A program made the translations under genes and the position numbers. Shown piece by piece: positions 34,799 to 45,100 of a DNA stretch of 64,000 nucleotides; positions within the stretch are counted from its first letter, which is position 1; every line of letters begins with the position of its first letter. This stretch comes from Serinus canaria (Eukaryota > Chordata > Aves > Passeriformes > Fringillidae), in the NCBI RefSeq assembly GCF_022539315.1, contig NC_066327.1, positions 1,879,001 through 1,943,000 on the forward strand, read 5' to 3'. The notes beneath the pieces were generated by a model. It was not told the DNA's origin and ran no database searches. It worked only from the letters and a program-made list of their open reading frames with translations.

Positions 34799-34856
34799 AA
34801 AAAAATACTGGGGAAAAAAAAAAAAAAAGAAAAAAAAAGAAGAAAAAAGAAAAACA
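34799..34856. repeat. A-rich tract (poly-pyrimidine on gene strand)
   Basis: Runs of A with single G interruptions on the plus strand. On the gene strand it reads as a long T/C tract ending in CCCCAG at 34813-34808, which looks like a 3' splice site about 90 bases upstream of the exon 1 ATG. It may be a simple A-rich repeat, a splice acceptor, or both. Confidence 0.6.
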
Positions 34857-34877
34857 ATGGGGAGGGGGGGCAAAAAA

Positions 34878-34886
34878 TATATAAAT
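34878..34886. promoter_or_regulatory. TATA-like word (TATATAAAT) in the CpG island
   Basis: TATATAAAT on the plus strand (ATTTATATA on the gene strand) sits between a G run and GC-rich sequence. On the minus strand it would place a start near 34850 and a 5' UTR of about 130 bases before the exon 1 ATG. On the plus strand it would drive a divergent transcript. Many CpG-island promoters lack a TATA box, so this may be coincidental. Confidence 0.25.
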
Positions 34887-36356
34887 GTCCCGTGGGAACC
34901 GCCCCCCTCCCCGGGCCGGGGCTGCGGCTCCTCCGGCGGAGCGGCGGCTCAGGCTGGAGGCAGCCCCGGTGGGCAGCTCGGTCCGTGCCCGCCTCCGTCC
35001 CTCGGTGTGTGTGAGGATGTGCAAGGGAAGCGCAGCGCAGGCACGGCCCCTTCCCCCCCCCGACGCCCGCCGCTGCCTCCGCCTCTCGCCGCCGCCACCA
35101 TGGGGAGGTGGAGCTCCGGCTCCTTATCAGATCCCGAGCCCGGCCGGGCTGCCGGGACGAGCGGGCAGCGGCTGCCGGGCAGAGCCGCCCGGCTCCGGGC
35201 TGCCGGCACCTCGCCCAGCGCCGTGCCCGTGGAGAACGGGGGTCACCGCGGCCGCCCTCACCCCGGGGACCCCTCCGCTCCGCGCCCGCACACGTGCGGC
35301 TCGGGTCTCCCTTTTCACTCCCCTCTCGGTGCTCTTAATAATTAATTCGCTCGTTTTTTCTTCCAGCCGGCGTTTCGCAGCCCCACAACCCCGTGCACAG
35401 GGCCAGAGACCCGGGCCAGCGCAGCCGGGAGGGTCCCTCCGTGCGACCGAGCTCAGCGGGGGCTGTGCCCACCCTCCTCGGCCCCCCAGCCCAGCAGGGC
35501 TGCGGGCACTCTGCAGAGCCGCCCTGCTGGCTGCGGGGCCGGGGCTGGAGCGGCCGCTGTGCCCCGCCGTCACACCTCGGTGAATCACGGCTTTATTTAT
35601 CGCGGGGTGTCGGGGTGCAGCAGGCACGGAGCACCTGCGACTCCCAAAAGCACCCGCGAGCTCCCAGCGCCCTTGCGATGCTTTCACAAGCTGTTCTCCC
35701 TCAGCTGGCTCCTCACCCCAGTTCCTCGGCTGGCCAAGCCAAGTCCCCGGGGGCCTGGGGACAGCGTGTTCCAGGGCTGCCCCTTCCCTTGCTGCCTCCG
35801 CCGCCTCCGCGCTCCTGCAAGGAGCGGCCGCGCTCCGTGCCGGGCGCTGGAGCTGCAGCCCGACCCTGCCAAAACCCTCAGCACCCTCCGAGGGTCTCGC
35901 AGCCCGTGGCGCTGCCCCTCACCCGCCTTCCGGGCCTGTTGCGGCGCGGATTTCTCGCCAGGATGCTGGAAAGTCCTTCCCGCTCCGCCGCAGCGAGGAT
36001 GGGAGCGCGTCTCCCCGCTGAGCTACGCCAACCTGTTGCGCAGCGCCCTTCGCTGCACACATGCTCAGCTCGGCTGCATGACTGCACCATCTAGAGGCTG
36101 CGCCTGCCTGCTCGGAGCAGCCCGGCTCTATCTCACCCCCTAAATCGCCCCGTTTTCCCCGCAAAATTGCCGTGGTTTTCTCCCAAATCTCCCCGCTTTT
36201 CCCCTGCAACAAGCGGGTTCAGGCCGTGGCAGGGCTGCATGCCGCTGGGCAGGAAAAGGGGGCTGGCGAGTCATCCCTCAGGATGGAAAGCCCAGCTCTC
36301 CTCCCAGACTTTCTGCTCCTCCAGAGATATTGGCTGCTCTCGTCTGTGTGCGGGGT

Positions 36357-36373
36357 TTTTTTTTTTTTTTTTC
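36357..36373. repeat. Poly(T) tract
   Basis: About 17 consecutive T residues upstream of the PCDH1 CpG island, with no adjoining retroposon body that I recognise. Confidence 0.9.
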
Positions 36374-37149
36374 CGAGTGTCAATTCAAATGAAGCCAATT
36401 TAGCAGGAGACGTGAATTGAGAAGCCAGGGAAGGTCACAGCCCACCTTTGGGGCAGGAAGAGGAGCTGTGGCGTTTGTCAGGCTGTGCCCTGCTGATCCA
36501 GCGTGAGCTGGGCTGGGAGAGGAAACAAAATTCTCCGGAGACAAGGGGAGATTTGATGGATCAGTAACTGGCAGCCCTCCTTGGAGGGACGGAGAGCTGG
36601 AGCAAGAGGAGAAACCGAGAGAGTGACCCCGTGGGTCTGAGGTTGCCCGTGGAGCAGGGACAGCAAACTTTAGAGATTGCTGGGGACCAAAGGTTTGCAT
36701 TTCACAAGAGTCACGGGGCAGTCAAGGAGTCGATGGGCAGCGGCACAGGGAGTGCTGGGGAGCTCGGCACGTACATGGATCACTGGATGCCGCTGATTTG
36801 TGGGACACCCGAGACTGTCACATCAGCCTCTGCTCACACATGTTTCTGAGGGACAGGTCCAGGCTCTAGGAATGCAGGGGAAAAGTGGCCTGGCATCAGG
36901 AACCACCTCTGTGCAGCCCAGGGGAACAGCCTGGCAGAGCCTCTGCAGTGCCAGCAGCCCCCGTGACCTGGGGAGCTGGTGGGGGGACACTATGTCCAAG
37001 CTCCTGCTGGCCTGGCATCCCAGGGCTGCCTCATCCATCTCTGCCTTCCTCCTCCACCCCAGTGCCTTTGAAAGCCCCTCCCAGAGTGCTCCTTGCCCTC
37101 TGACAACACAGGAAGCTTGCCTTTCCCTGTACTTCCTTCTCCTGGGTGT

Positions 37150-37370
37150 TATTGTAGAATTTCAGACGGGTTTGGGTTGGAAAGGAGCTCAAAGACCATC
37201 TCATTCCACCCTTGTCTGGCAGGGGCACCTCGCACTATCCCGGGGTGCTCCAAGCCCCATCCAGCCTTGCCCTAAACACCTCCAGGGATGGAGCATGCAC
37301 AGCTTCTCTGGGCAACCTGTGTCTCACCACCCTACCAGGGAAGAATTCCATCCTGTAAATGTACCAGCTC
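37150..37370 (-). mobile_element. CR1 3' fragment
   Basis: Reverse-oriented CR1: TTTGGGTTGGAAAGGAGCTC, ACCATCTCATTCCACCC, CTCCAAGCCCCATCCAGCCT, CACCTCCAGGGATGGAGCAT. Confidence 0.88.
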
Positions 37371-38108
37371 CAGATGAGTCACCCATCCTCACCTTGTCTT
37401 CACCATTCCCAGAAAGCAGAGCCAGTCTGAGCAACAAGAAGCCCTCAGGCTGCAGCTCTGTCTGCAGAGTTATTCCGTGAGCCCCTGCAGGGTTGGCAGT
37501 GCCACCGCCCCCGGAGCTGCTGCTGGAGGCTCTGGCTTGCCCCGAGCTCTGGGTCCCCCGTGCTGGGCTGCTCCAGGTACCCCGTGCTGGGCTGCCCCGG
37601 CATCACGCAGAGGCAGCTGCTTCGTGGTGCCAGTGGGGCCTTGTCAGAAGAACAAAGCCTGCGAGGGAAGAGCATCCAGCTAAATCTCTGGGAAAGCGAG
37701 AAGAAAGGGAAACACGGAGAGCAAATGAACCTTACAAGAGAATAAATACCCCCTCCCCAACACACACACGCAGCAACCTGGCTGCCGTCTGCTGCAAGGA
37801 GTTCAAAGGCTCCTCTGTTCTCTCTCTCATCAGCTCTGGGCTCCGCAGGAGAAGCAGCAGCTCGGATTTGGGCAGCAAATGCTAATAACACAGATGTTCT
37901 GACAATCCGCTTGTTTCTACAATTAAAAACAAAAAGATCCTCAAAACCCAAATGCGAGGAAATGAGCACATTAAAGAACTTCTCCTCCGCTCGCCTCCTG
38001 CGTCACCGAGGGCTGCAGGTTTGCGGGGGAAGGAGCTGGGTGGGCGCAGCCCCATCCGGAGCGTCGGTGGGATGGAGTGGGAGCAGCGCGGCCCTGGGAT
38101 GGAGGCGG

Positions 38109-39605
38109 TGCTCTGGCCACGGGCTGGGATCCAGGGTGTCCCTGGGAGCACAGGGATGGTCCAGCCACAGGCTGGGATCCAGGGTGTCCCTGGGAGCACA
38201 GTGACACTCCAGCCACAGGCTGGGATCCAGAGTGTCCCTGGGAGCACAGTGATGCTCTGGCCATGGGCTGGGATCCAGAGTGTCCTTGGAAGCACAGTGA
38301 TGCTCTGGCCATGGGCTGGGATCCAGAGTGTCCCTGGGAGCACAGTGATGCTCTGGCCACAGGCTGGGATCCAGAATGTCCCTGGGAGCACAGTGATGCT
38401 AATAACACAGGCTGGGATCCAGAGTGTCCCTGGGAGCACAGTGATGCTCTGGCTACAGGCTGGGATCCAGAATGTCCCTGGGAGCACAGTGATGCTCTGG
38501 CCATGGGCTGGGATCCAGAGTGTCCCTGGGAGCACAGTGATGCTCAGGCCATGGGCTGGGATCCAGAGTGTCCCTGGGAGCACAGTGATGCTCTGGCCAC
38601 AGGCTGGGATCCAGAATGTCCCTGGGAGCACAGTGATGCTCTGGCCATGGGCTGGGATCCAGAGTGTCCCTGGGAGCACAGTGATGCTCAGGCCACAGGC
38701 TGGGATCCAGAGTGTCCCTGGGAGCACAGGGATGCTCTGGCCATGGGCTGGGATCCAGAGTGTCCCTGGGAGCACAGTGATGCTCAGGCCACAGGCTGGG
38801 ATCCAGAGTGTCCCTGGGAGCACAGTGATGCTCTGGCCATGGGCTGGGATCCAGAGTGTCCCTGGGAGCACAGTGATGCTCTGGCCATGGGCTGGGATCC
38901 AGAGTGTCCCTGGGAGCACAGTGATGCTCTGGCCATGGGCTGGGATCCAGAGTGTCCCTGGGAGCACAGTGACACTCCAGCCACAGGCTGGGATCCAGAG
39001 TGTCCCTGGGAGCACAGTGATGCTCTGGCCATGGGCTGGGATCCAGAGTGTCCCTGGGAGCACAGTGATGCTAATAACACAGGCTGGGATCCAGAGTGTC
39101 CCTGGGAGCACAGTGACACTCCAGCCACAGGCTGGGATCCAGAGTGTCCCTGGGAGCACAGTGATGCTCAGGCTACAGGCTGGGATCCAGAGTGTCCCTG
39201 GGAGCACAGTGATGCTCTGGCCATGGGCTGGGATCCAGAGTGTCCCTGGGAGCACAGTGATGGTCCAGCTACAGGCTGGGATCCAGAGCGTCCCTGGGAG
39301 CACAGTGATGCTCTGGCTACAGGCTGGGATCCAGAGTGTCCCTGGGAGCACAGTGATGCTCAGGCCACAGGCTGGGATCCAGAGTGTCCCTGGGAGCACA
39401 GTGATGCTCTGGCCATGGGCTGGGATCCAGAGTGTCCCTGGGAGCACAGCAATCACAGGCTGGGATCCAGCATGGCCCAGGGACCACAGTGATGCTCTGG
39501 CCATGGGCTGGGATCCAGCATGGCCCAGGGACCACAGTGATGCTCTGGCCATGGGCTGGGATCCAGAGCATCCCTGGGATTGCAGCAATGCTCCGGCCAC
39601 GGGCT
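38109..39605. repeat. 48-bp minisatellite, about 31 units
   Basis: A core of GGCTGGGATCCAGAGTGTCC, then a GGGAGCACAGTGATGCT-type half, repeats about 31 times with a 48-bp period. Variation is concentrated in the 8-11 bases before the core (CTGGCCATG, CTGGCCACA, CAGGCCACA, CCAGCCACA, and AATAACACA in two units). The last three units are divergent, with the core changed to CATGGCCCAGGGACC in two. As 48 is a multiple of 3, the array is open over 470-570 codons in two plus-strand frames and one minus-strand frame. It lies about 3.4 kb upstream of the exon 1 ATG, outside any recognisable gene. Confidence 0.97.
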
Positions 39606-39818
39606 GCAGGCAGCCAGCCCCAGCTGGGATCTAGCGAGGAGCCGCGGGGCTCCCATGTTCGCCGCCTGTCTTGCCTGTGGGATGCTCACTGCCAAATTAT
39701 TGGGAGATTGTTTTTATTACTGTTTTAACTCTTTTTTTAACCTTGTTTTTCTCTTGGCTGCTCTTTCACTCACTCATTAATTTTGGTATTTTTCTCACGG
39801 TATATAACCCCTGTCACG

Positions 39819-39832
39819 GCTGCCATGGCAAC
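39819..39832. promoter_or_regulatory. RFX X-box-like palindrome GCTGCCATGGCAAC
   Basis: Thirteen of 14 bases match the palindromic RFX site GTTGCCATGGCAAC. It lies in an AT-rich stretch (39670-39890) with GTATATAACC close by, just past the 48-bp array. Confidence 0.4.
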
Positions 39833-40036
39833 AGGAGGGAATGTGCTCAGCGCTAAAATATCCTCTCAAAAATAACAAAAATAAGACAACAGAGGCAGCT
39901 TCTGTGGGCTGCTGCAAATGCAGATCTGGCCTGGCTTTGTGGTGACAGAGGATGAAAGATCCTGCAAGCCGGGGAAGCCCCTGAGCCCTGGTCCTCCCAC
40001 AGTGCTCAGCCCACCCCTCATCTCAGGGCACAGGTT

Positions 40037-40262
40037 GGGAGCTCCTCCTGGGATAGACACTGGGGCAAGCATCTCCACTCTCCTCATCCAGCCCTGAAAG
40101 CTCTTCCTCATCCTCAGGGACCATTCCTCGGGGGCCACTGTCCCCTGTCCCTCTGGGCCGCATGAGTTCCACCATTGCCGCACTGGGAGCTCCTCCTGGG
40201 ATGGACACTGGGGCTGAGCATCACAGAAAGCTCCTCCCCTTCCTCAGGGAGCAGCATTCCCT
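40037..40262. repeat. Pair of diverged direct repeats about 150 bp apart
   Basis: GGGAGCTCCTCCTGGGATAG plus ACACTGGGG at 40037 recurs at 40185 with one change. Both are followed by partly matching AAAGCTC and TTCCTCAGGGA segments, consistent with an old local duplication. Confidence 0.6.
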
Positions 40263-40499
40263 CGATAGTGAGGAGGCAGTGTGGGTCTCGGCTTGGAGAA
40301 GGTGATGAGGGCATTGCTCGGGGGGGTTGCTGGTGCCCTGTGGGTTTCCATCTACCCATGGATCTCTGGGACAGGTCCCACCTGGTGATGTGATGTCCCC
40401 AGACTCGAGAGCTGCAGGCAGCATTGGTGGCAGGGCCAGCAGGGCTGTCACCCAGACCTGTTTGTGTGTGACAGGAGCACCGGGCTGGGGGAGAGAGGC

Positions 40500-40870
40500 A
40501 CTTGTGTTGATAGAGCACACTCGGATCTCTCCGAGGCATTTGACTTCCTTCCACCTGACATTTTGATTAAAACTTGCATTAGAAGGAATTAACAGGGCAC
40601 AGATGAGATGGATTCAAACTGCTTCCCTGGCAGATCTCCGAGGGGGCTGCTAATGGGGAGAGAGCAGAAAGGAGCATTATTCCCACCTCCCTCCCCCGGG
40701 GCCCTGCGCTTCGTCCGCTGCTGTGAAACATTTTTATCAATGATGGAGATGAAGAGATGAAATCTTTGCTGGGAAAGCTGGAAAATGACACCCAGAGTGA
40801 TGAGACAGAAAGGGAAGAGGGTGTTTTCAGCTGGTTAAATGGTCAGGGGGTGTTTGACTGCAGATATCCA
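40500..40870 (+). mobile_element. Ancient CR1/L3-type LINE reverse-transcriptase remnant
   Basis: The plus strand shows GATCTCTCCGAGGCATTTGA, CATTTTGATTAAAA, TTAACAGGGCACAGATGAGA, AACATTTTTATCAATGA and AAAATGACACCCAGAGTGAT. These are the diagnostic words of old CR1/L3 reverse transcriptase: the DLSKAFD block, the INxLxQFxxDL-like ATTTTTATCAATGA and the FADDTK region. The frame is broken and a GC-rich middle part has diverged. It covers a more 3' part of the same domain than the 8850-9260 remnant. Confidence 0.75.
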
Positions 40871-42049
40871 GAATAGATCTGGGACTGAAGCTTGGATTTG
40901 AAGCCCTGAGGCTGGATCTCGGAAAGCAGTGGCTCTGGACATGCCCATACAGGCTGGGGAGAGGAACCCTGGCTTTTAACCAGCAACCAAGGCAGCTTTA
41001 AGTTTAAGCCCTCCCAGGAATATCTGCCTGGTCCAGCGATGCAGATTTGTCTGTGAAAGGGTAATTAGGGATCATTGTGTGCTGGTGTGTGGGGGCTGCA
41101 AATCAATGAACAGCGCCCTGCTGGAGCTCTTTGTCTGGCACCCACACTCAGGGATGGCAGGGGAACACCAGAGAGCTGGGAGGAGCACCACAGACCTGAC
41201 CACAGGCTGGAAAAGCCAGGCCTAGGGGTGTGATGCTGCTAAAACTCTGTTATCAGGTGATCTGAGCACCTGGCCCGTGTGCTCCCACATGGAAAACAGA
41301 GCGGGGAGCCCTTAAATCCCACAGCAAGGAGGAACAAGAGCAGGGCTAGAGCTGAAGAGAGGCAGATTCAGCCTTGGATTGAAATCCAAGTGGTGAGAGC
41401 ATTTGAAGGCTGGAGGAGCTTTTCTTGGGGAGATGATGGGCTCACAGCACTGCTGCAGCTTTTGTCACCAGATTAGATCTCACTTTTAAAAAGAAACCAT
41501 TTAATCCTGGGAGCAGCTCTGAGGCTGAGGCAAGGATGGGCTGGGGTGAGTGACCTCCCTGGCCCAATCCTCCACCTCATCCCTTCCCTCCACAGGGAGC
41601 AGAATGTCTGCAGTGCCCTGCAATTATTCAAGCACTGATTAATCAATCCCCTGCTCCAGGGTTCAGGAAGGTTTCTCCAGTCCCCACCCATCCTCTGCGG
41701 CACCAGAGATCTCCTGAAGAAGAAGCAGCAGAGCCCCAAAATGAAACCCTGAGGGCTGATGGAGCTTTGATGCTCAGTGCCTGAGCTGATCCTGGGATTC
41801 AGACTGGAGAGGAGCTTCCCTGGCACTCCCAGGCTGCTGGAAACCAGTGGGATGCTCCAACAGCTTCCCCAGATTTGGAGCCACCCCCCAGGGGCAGCTC
41901 CTGCTGCTCCCAGCACTGTGGTCTGGGCTGTGCTGGCCTCCCTCCCATCCCCTGCCCCTGGCACTCTCTTTATTCCCAAAACACTCAAATTCCTGCTCCT
42001 GGGTATAAGGAAGGAGTGAGTGGGGCTGTACACGAGGTGTGGGGTCACA

Positions 42050-42125
42050 GTCATGGAATCACAGCATGGTTTGGGTTGGAAGTGGCCTTAAAGCTCATCT
42101 CAATCCAAAACAGGGATGTCACCCA
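42050..42125 (-). mobile_element. Short CR1 3' end
   Basis: Reverse-oriented CR1 tip: ATGGAATCACAGCATGGTTT, GGGTTGGAAGTGGCCTTAAA, CATCTCAATCCA, then unrelated sequence. Confidence 0.8.
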
Positions 42126-45100
42126 CTAAATCACATCGTTCATGTCCCCTGCCCCCCTCAGCTGTCCCCATCCTGGGCTCCCCAGGACCTGGCAGGAGCA
42201 GGTTTGGGAACAGGCACCCTGGCCAGGACTCTGGTGGTTCCTGTCCTGCTGCTGGAGCTGCTGAGGCTCTGGCAGAGCTGGGGAGAGGCTGGAGAGCAGC
42301 AGGAAGGGGGAAGCTCTCAGGAAGTGCAGCGTTAGGAGGAATGAGCCGAGTTTCTCACGTCCTGCCGCTCGCTGAGCTGGCCTCGCCTCCTCCGGGGATC
42401 TGCTATTCATTCCTCCTCCGAAGGAGAATTACACCCATTTCCTGCTTTTGTTAGGGTCCAACGGTCTCCTGCCTGAAATCCCACCTCCAGCTGCCGCTGG
42501 GAGATGGTCCAGCCCTGAAGACAAGCAAGCAGGCACCGGGGAAGGGAGGTTTCCACATCCTTCCAACAGGAGCTGTCGGGGAGCCCTGACCTCCCTCCAC
42601 AGGATCCTGTGGCCCAAGGGAGCAGGAGCAGACTCAGGGAGAGGAGACCAGACCAGACCAGACCTGCCCTGCCCGTGACTGGCACGGGGATGGGACACTC
42701 AGAAACCTCTGCTCAGGCTGGGACTTGCCCGTGGAGTCTGGGCTGGGCAGGAGAGGAGCAGCTCTGGGCATGAGAGAGGGGGAGGCTCATCCCCCATCCC
42801 TGGAGAGGAGGGACCCAGGGCCAGCAGGGTTCTGTGGGGTCTGGGGACAGATGGGGACCATGGGAGGGTGCTGGGTGACAACAGCAGCTCAGGGTCTGTG
42901 GTGGAGGCAGCAGAGGGGGGAGAGCTCAGGGTGAGCGTGGATTTGGCAGCAGATGGCAGGGACAGACCGAGGGCAGGGTTAGGGCATGGGGACAGCAGAG
43001 GAGACAAGGGGGACAGGGAGCCAAGGTGCCACGAGCACCAGCAGGGCAGGAACAGATCCCTGTGGGCATGGAGGGCAGGAACAGGCAGCCCTGGCACTGG
43101 GATGGGGAGAGCAGGGCAGGGCTGGGAATGGGGAATGGGGAATGGGAACGCACTGAGGCGTTCCCATTCTGGGGGGAATGACTTCTGGGGGAAGTCATTG
43201 TCCCTCTGGAGCTGGCACGTGGCAGGAGCACGGGGCCAGCCAGGGGCTGGGGAGGGAAAGGTGATGGACCTGAGTGACCTCTGCAGGGCTGGTGCTGTGT
43301 TTGCTCCGAGGGGGTGATGCTGCCCCTTTATCTCTGCTCTGTGTTTGCTTTGCAAAATATCCTGGAGCCAGCACTTCTCGGGTCAAAATCCAGAGGCCCT
43401 GGGGTGAGGATGGCAGGGGAATGCAGGGCTAAACAAGTGGCAGACAAGTTGGGATCTGCAGGAAAGGCCAGCCAAGATCAGATACAGCCCATCCTGAGGG
43501 AGGCAAGGGGCCTCAGAGGGATGGCTGCACTGGGGGATCCTGGTGGGGCTCTTCTCTTGGGGTTGGGGCACAGTGGCACTGCTGACCCTGGGAAGCAGTG
43601 GTGGAACACTGGGAATGGGACATCACTCCCAGCTGTGCCCAGGTGCCAGGGTGATAGCACAGAGCTCACAGCACATCCTGCTTCCCCCTGGGCCTGAGCA
43701 TCACCACCCCAGGCTGGCAGCCAGCATGCACCTTCAGGGGGACAAAGTCTGTCTGTCCCCAGAGACAGAACCATTGCTGGGTGCCACACAGGCCAGTGTG
43801 CCCTGCCCAGGGGAGCAGGGAAGGGTGGCAGGGCTGAGTAGGAAAGGGGTGAGGCAGCTTTGGGGAAGGATCCTGAGGAACTGGGAGCAAGCAGGGAGAG
43901 CAGACTTTGCCCGTCCCAGTAAACAAACAGCATGGATCACTCTAAAACAATCCCTGACTCCACCATCCCTAACAGACACAACCTGCAGGGCCCTGAACTT
44001 TTGTGTATTTATTTTAGGACAAAAGCATTGAAGGGAAAATATCAAACAACAAATAATCTCCATGCATACCGGCCTGCCAGGCGTTCTCTGCTCCCCAGGG
44101 CAGGCTGGCAGCTACAGCCTGTGCTGCTGAGTGCCACATCACATGCCCACATCTGCCTGGCTGGCGCCTCTACATCCACCCCTGGTCCACTGCCTCAAAT
44201 CAGTCCAGCCTGGGTGGGTTCCTCCAGAGGGGCAGTTTTTCTCCTGGCTCATTTGCTGCACTGGCCCTTGAATTCCTTTTTTCCTTTGCAAAGGGGCCCT
44301 GTGGGCCCTGGGGCCTGGAGGATTTGAGCAGTGCAGGGTGTGGTTTGAACATCTCCAGCATCTCCACATAATCCTCTCTCCATCCCTTTGTTGGTTGCCT
44401 TTCATGGCACACAGTTCCCAGTCTGGGAATGAGCCAGAACACCTCACTGCTGGTGGGCTCTGCCCCAGGGGCACCTTCCAGCCTGGAGGGCAGCTCCTGT
44501 GGCCAAAGTGGCCAGGCCAATGCACCCCCAGGCAGGGCACTGCCCAGCAGCCCAGTGTCCCCAGGAGCTGCAGCTCAGCAGCGATTGCTGGCACTCACAA
44601 ACAGCCTTGTTTCATCTCCAGAGGAAACTCTTCAAAGCCACCCAAGCACTTTGATTTCAGAAAGGTTTTCATTCCTGTGAAGATAAGAAAAGCTCCCTTG
44701 GCACGGTGCAAGGGCCCCCAGGAGGGGCTGCAGCCCACATGCCGGGGAGCCTGGCAGCCACGGGCTGAGAGCTGAGCAGGCAAATGAGTCTGCGGCCACC
44801 AGCAGTGTCACTGGTGGCCTGGCACAGGACAGGAGCTGGACCTGCTGCCACGGGACTGGGCCCTGCCCTCTGCCAGGGTCAGGATGTGCTGGGGAGACCT
44901 GGAGAGAGGCTGTCTGACACCTGGTGATGGGCTGGGCACCTCCAGGCACTGGGGACAGGGAGGAGCCTCCCTCCAGCATTGCAGGTACAGTGGGTTGGTG
45001 GCCCAGGAGCTGCTCCCAGCTCTGGGCTCTGCTGCCCAGGGGCTTGGCTGGAAACAGGTGGAATGAGTCTGGATGTGGGAGCAGTGAAATGAGGAAGCAC

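Larger units (their letters stand above)
1..34807 (-). other. PCDH1: PCDH1 gene locus (3' end beyond the left edge)
   Basis: This is the overall extent of the protocadherin-1 gene in the window. Four coding exons on the minus strand (34654-34717, 27990-28804, 24184/24262-26454, 7583-7802) join in frame through consensus splice sites. The product matches my memory of vertebrate PCDH1 in cadherin repeats, membrane span, cytoplasmic motifs and both alternative C-termini. PCDH1 is a delta-1 protocadherin, a calcium-dependent homophilic adhesion protein of the plasma membrane. The right limit is a candidate splice acceptor upstream of exon 1, so further 5' non-coding exon(s) may lie in the CpG island to about 35.2 kb. 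The left limit is open because the long isoform must continue past position 1. Confidence 0.93.
33000..35600. promoter_or_regulatory. PCDH1: CpG island over the PCDH1 5' end
   Basis: CpG dinucleotides, rare elsewhere in the window, are dense here, and GC content is very high with many Sp1-like GGGCGG/CCCGCC words, peaking about 33.4-35.6 kb. It surrounds exon 1 and falls away on both sides, as expected for a vertebrate promoter CpG island. The transcription start cannot be fixed by eye. One candidate is the TATA-like word at 34878-34886; the other is an upstream first exon near 35.0-35.2 kb. Confidence 0.7.
35600..38108. other. Upstream flank of the CpG island, no gene recognised
   Basis: GC content and CpG decline from 35.6 to 36.1 kb, followed by unique sequence with a poly(T) tract and the CR1 at 37150-37370. 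Open frames here (for example 36800-37480) overlap CR1 or lack any recognisable protein. Confidence 0.6.

Noticed and set aside
34067..34873. 268-codon minus-strand frame reading through exon 1
   Set aside because: Only METPRDQRAG... to the 34654 donor is supported; the rest is intron or 5' UTR including the poly-pyrimidine tract.
38109..39605. CRISPR-like alternation of constant and variable parts
   Set aside because: The variable part is short, drawn from a few states and embedded in vertebrate DNA with no cas genes; this is a minisatellite.
37882..39634. Three overlapping open frames of 471-572 codons on both strands
   Set aside because: They are produced by the 48-bp array, whose period is a multiple of 3. 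They have no initiator context, splice sites or known domain, and both strands cannot all be coding.
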